Shown: positions 15,560 to 16,347 of the stretch, in pieces | Layout: each line of letters starts with the position of its first letter | How positions within the stretch are numbered: position 1 is the first letter of the stretch | Assembly (NCBI GenBank): GCA_963693635.1 | Contig: CAVOBC010000069.1 | Coordinates: forward strand, 1 to 16,347 | Length of the DNA: 16,347 bases | Source: CAVOBC01 sp963693635 | Lineage (GTDB): Bacteria; Pseudomonadota; Gammaproteobacteria; Pseudomonadales; Azotimanducaceae | Reading direction: 5' to 3' | The notes under the pieces: model-generated | What the model saw: only the letters and a program-made list of their open reading frames with translations | What the model was told of the DNA's origin: nothing | Databases searched by the model: none | Program-made: the position numbers and the translations under genes

Positions 15560-16000
15560 TCACAGGTGAGTCCTTTCGGTGTTGCCCGCGGACGGTGCGG
15601 GGTCCGTGTTGCGTGTACCGGGGATTGGCAAAGGTGGTTCCGTCATCGGACGTTGCCTCAAATCCGGGGTCGTACCCCGTCGCTCACGCCCGGTGTATGC
15701 GAGCAGATAATCGGTGTCCGAGTGCCAGCGTGAAGTCGTTAGTAGTTGCACGTGCAGAGCCCCGACAGGCTCTGCTGCGATGTCTGCGGGCGAGGGGTCC
15801 TCCCAAGGGTCGAAACTGATCATCGTCGTTCCGACCATGATGGCGGCGAGAACCGCGGCGACCGGGATCGCAGACAGATAACGTCGCGCGGGTGGGCCAG
15901 TAAGCGATGTCGCCGGCGCCAGGTCGTCAAAGTGAATGTTCAAACCGCGTTCTTTCTGCGCGAAGTAATCGTTGACGGCGGTCTTGAGTGGGTCAGACAT
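15560..16000 (-). CDS. Single-pass membrane protein, probable anti-sigma factor
   Basis: The 146-aa product has a cytoplasmic N-terminus (MSDPLKTAVNDYFAQKERGLNIHFDDLAP), one transmembrane helix (about 41-63) preceded by PARR, and a periplasmic tail of about 80 residues ending in a Pro-rich, low-complexity stretch. I recognise no named domain, and the HxxxCxxC motif of zinc anti-sigma factors is absent. The role is inferred from context: its start overlaps the end of the ECF sigma gene by 8 bases, and an LTxxQ periplasmic protein gene follows. Sigma, membrane anti-sigma and LTxxQ protein is the arrangement seen in Cnr-like metal-responsive systems. The periplasmic segment RWHSDTDYLL could be a contact site for the sensor. 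GGAGG stands 6 bases before the ATG and decides this start over one 47 codons upstream inside the sigma gene. Confidence 0.7.
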   Translation of the reverse strand: MSDPLKTAVNDYFAQKERGLNIHFDDLAPATSLTGPPARRYLSAIPVAAVLAAIMVGTTMISFDPWEDPSPADIAAEPVGALHVQLLTTSRWHSDTDYLLAYTGRERRGTTPDLRQRPMTEPPLPIPGTRNTDPAPSAGNTERTHL

Positions 16001-16347
16001 GCCGGACCTCCGTTTTGGTTGTCGCGCAGGCAGATCGGGCAAGGCTTGTCCGCAGATGTTGTTTTGCGCGGTGATAATGCGTGCGTGCGGACCCGAGGCT
16101 GATGTCACAAACGCGCGCCGCTTGCGCGAGTGATAGGTCACGGTGAAAGACCAGAAAGATGATCTGCCGTTGCTGCAGGCTCAGGCGGTCCATCGCGGCA
16201 CTGACGGCGGCGCGCTGCACATCAGAATCCATCGTCGCTGCGTCGTGGTTTTCGATTCGGGCCGCATCGTCTTCGCGGTTCAGTGCCCCGCCGTCGAAGC
16301 CGGCGTCTGCAACCACAAGGCCGCGTTTGCGCACCGCTTCGTGCGCG
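15993..16347 (-). CDS. ECF RNA polymerase sigma factor, C-terminal part
   Basis: This is the 3' portion of an extracytoplasmic-function sigma-70 gene; the frame stays open to the window edge, so the N-terminal region 2 lies outside. The visible 118 codons begin with AHEAVRKRG, which fits the end of region 2, followed by a variable acidic linker. Region 4 follows: AAMDRLSLQQRQIIFLVFHRDLSLAQAARVCDISLGSARTHYHRAKQHL, the helix-turn-helix that reads the -35 element. A GTG at 16334 could start a shorter product but would lack region 2, so I take the gene as partial. Its stop overlaps the start of the membrane protein gene by 8 bases. The short ECF form, the overlapping membrane protein and the LTxxQ gene suggest control by an envelope or metal signal. 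The promoter is not in the window. Confidence 0.87.
   Translation of the reverse strand, partial: AHEAVRKRGLVVADAGFDGGALNREDDAARIENHDAATMDSDVQRAAVSAAMDRLSLQQRQIIFLVFHRDLSLAQAARVCDISLGSARTHYHRAKQHLRTSLARSACATTKTEVRHV
16007..16011 (-). promoter_or_regulatory. Ribosome binding site of the anti-sigma-like gene
   Basis: GGAGG on the minus strand lies 6 bases before the ATG at 16000. It sits inside the last codons of the sigma factor gene, so the two genes are likely translationally coupled. Confidence 0.8.

Noticed and set aside
1..16347. CRISPR arrays, insertion sequences, tRNA/rRNA genes and attachment sites
   Set aside because: None was seen: no spaced direct repeats, no transposase-like frames, no terminal inverted repeats, and no tRNA-like sequences on reading both strands.

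Overview
The window looks like chromosomal DNA of a GC-rich Gram-negative bacterium, most plausibly an environmental (perhaps marine) gammaproteobacterium. Signs of this are a TonB-dependent outer-membrane receptor, a lipobox lipoprotein, a DksA/TraR-type zinc-finger protein, tandem YbjQ-family proteins beside an M48 protease, and an ECF sigma/anti-sigma operon. The lineage call is inference only. I see no tRNA, rRNA, CRISPR array, insertion sequence or phage gene.

Layout. 26-4408 (+): a very large TonB-dependent receptor (1460 aa), closed by two consecutive hairpins, the second a canonical Rho-independent terminator. 4693-8508 (+): a 1271-aa lipoprotein joining an FG-GAP/ASPIC-UnbV (CRTAC1-like) half to a complete vanadium-haloperoxidase-like domain. 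8602-10215 (-): a type I Baeyer-Villiger/flavin monooxygenase, convergent with the lipoprotein gene. 10435-11595 (-): a PLP aminotransferase with a GTG start. 13385-11712 (-): a three-gene block of a soluble YbjQ-family protein, a membrane-anchored YbjQ paralogue and an M48 metalloprotease. 13556-14862 (+), divergent from that block: a DksA/TraR-like protein whose stop overlaps the start of a GFA-domain protein carrying a GNAT-like C-terminal domain. 16347-15021 (-): an operon running in from the right edge, with an ECF sigma factor (5' end outside the window), an overlapping single-pass membrane protein that is probably its anti-sigma factor, and a Spy/CpxP-like periplasmic metal-sensor or chaperone gene broken by an in-frame stop and a frameshift.

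How the genes may work together. The first two genes encode cell-envelope proteins with many predicted Ca2+-binding loops. The receptor would import a TonB-dependent substrate, and the lipoprotein could carry out periplasmic or surface oxidation/halogenation or phosphate-ester chemistry. They are separated by a strong terminator, so a functional link is only suggested by adjacency. The YbjQ-YbjQ-M48 block reads as one transcription unit and may be an envelope quality-control module. The sigma/anti-sigma/LTxxQ-protein order matches the general plan of Cnr-like metal-responsive ECF systems, but its periplasmic sensor appears to be decaying.

The points most worth a second look are the UnbV-haloperoxidase fusion, the GFA-GNAT fusion coupled to a DksA-like gene, the doubly broken LTxxQ gene in an otherwise open sigma-factor operon, and a perfect AATTGTCA-N3-TGACAATT dyad in the convergent gap at 14899-14928.
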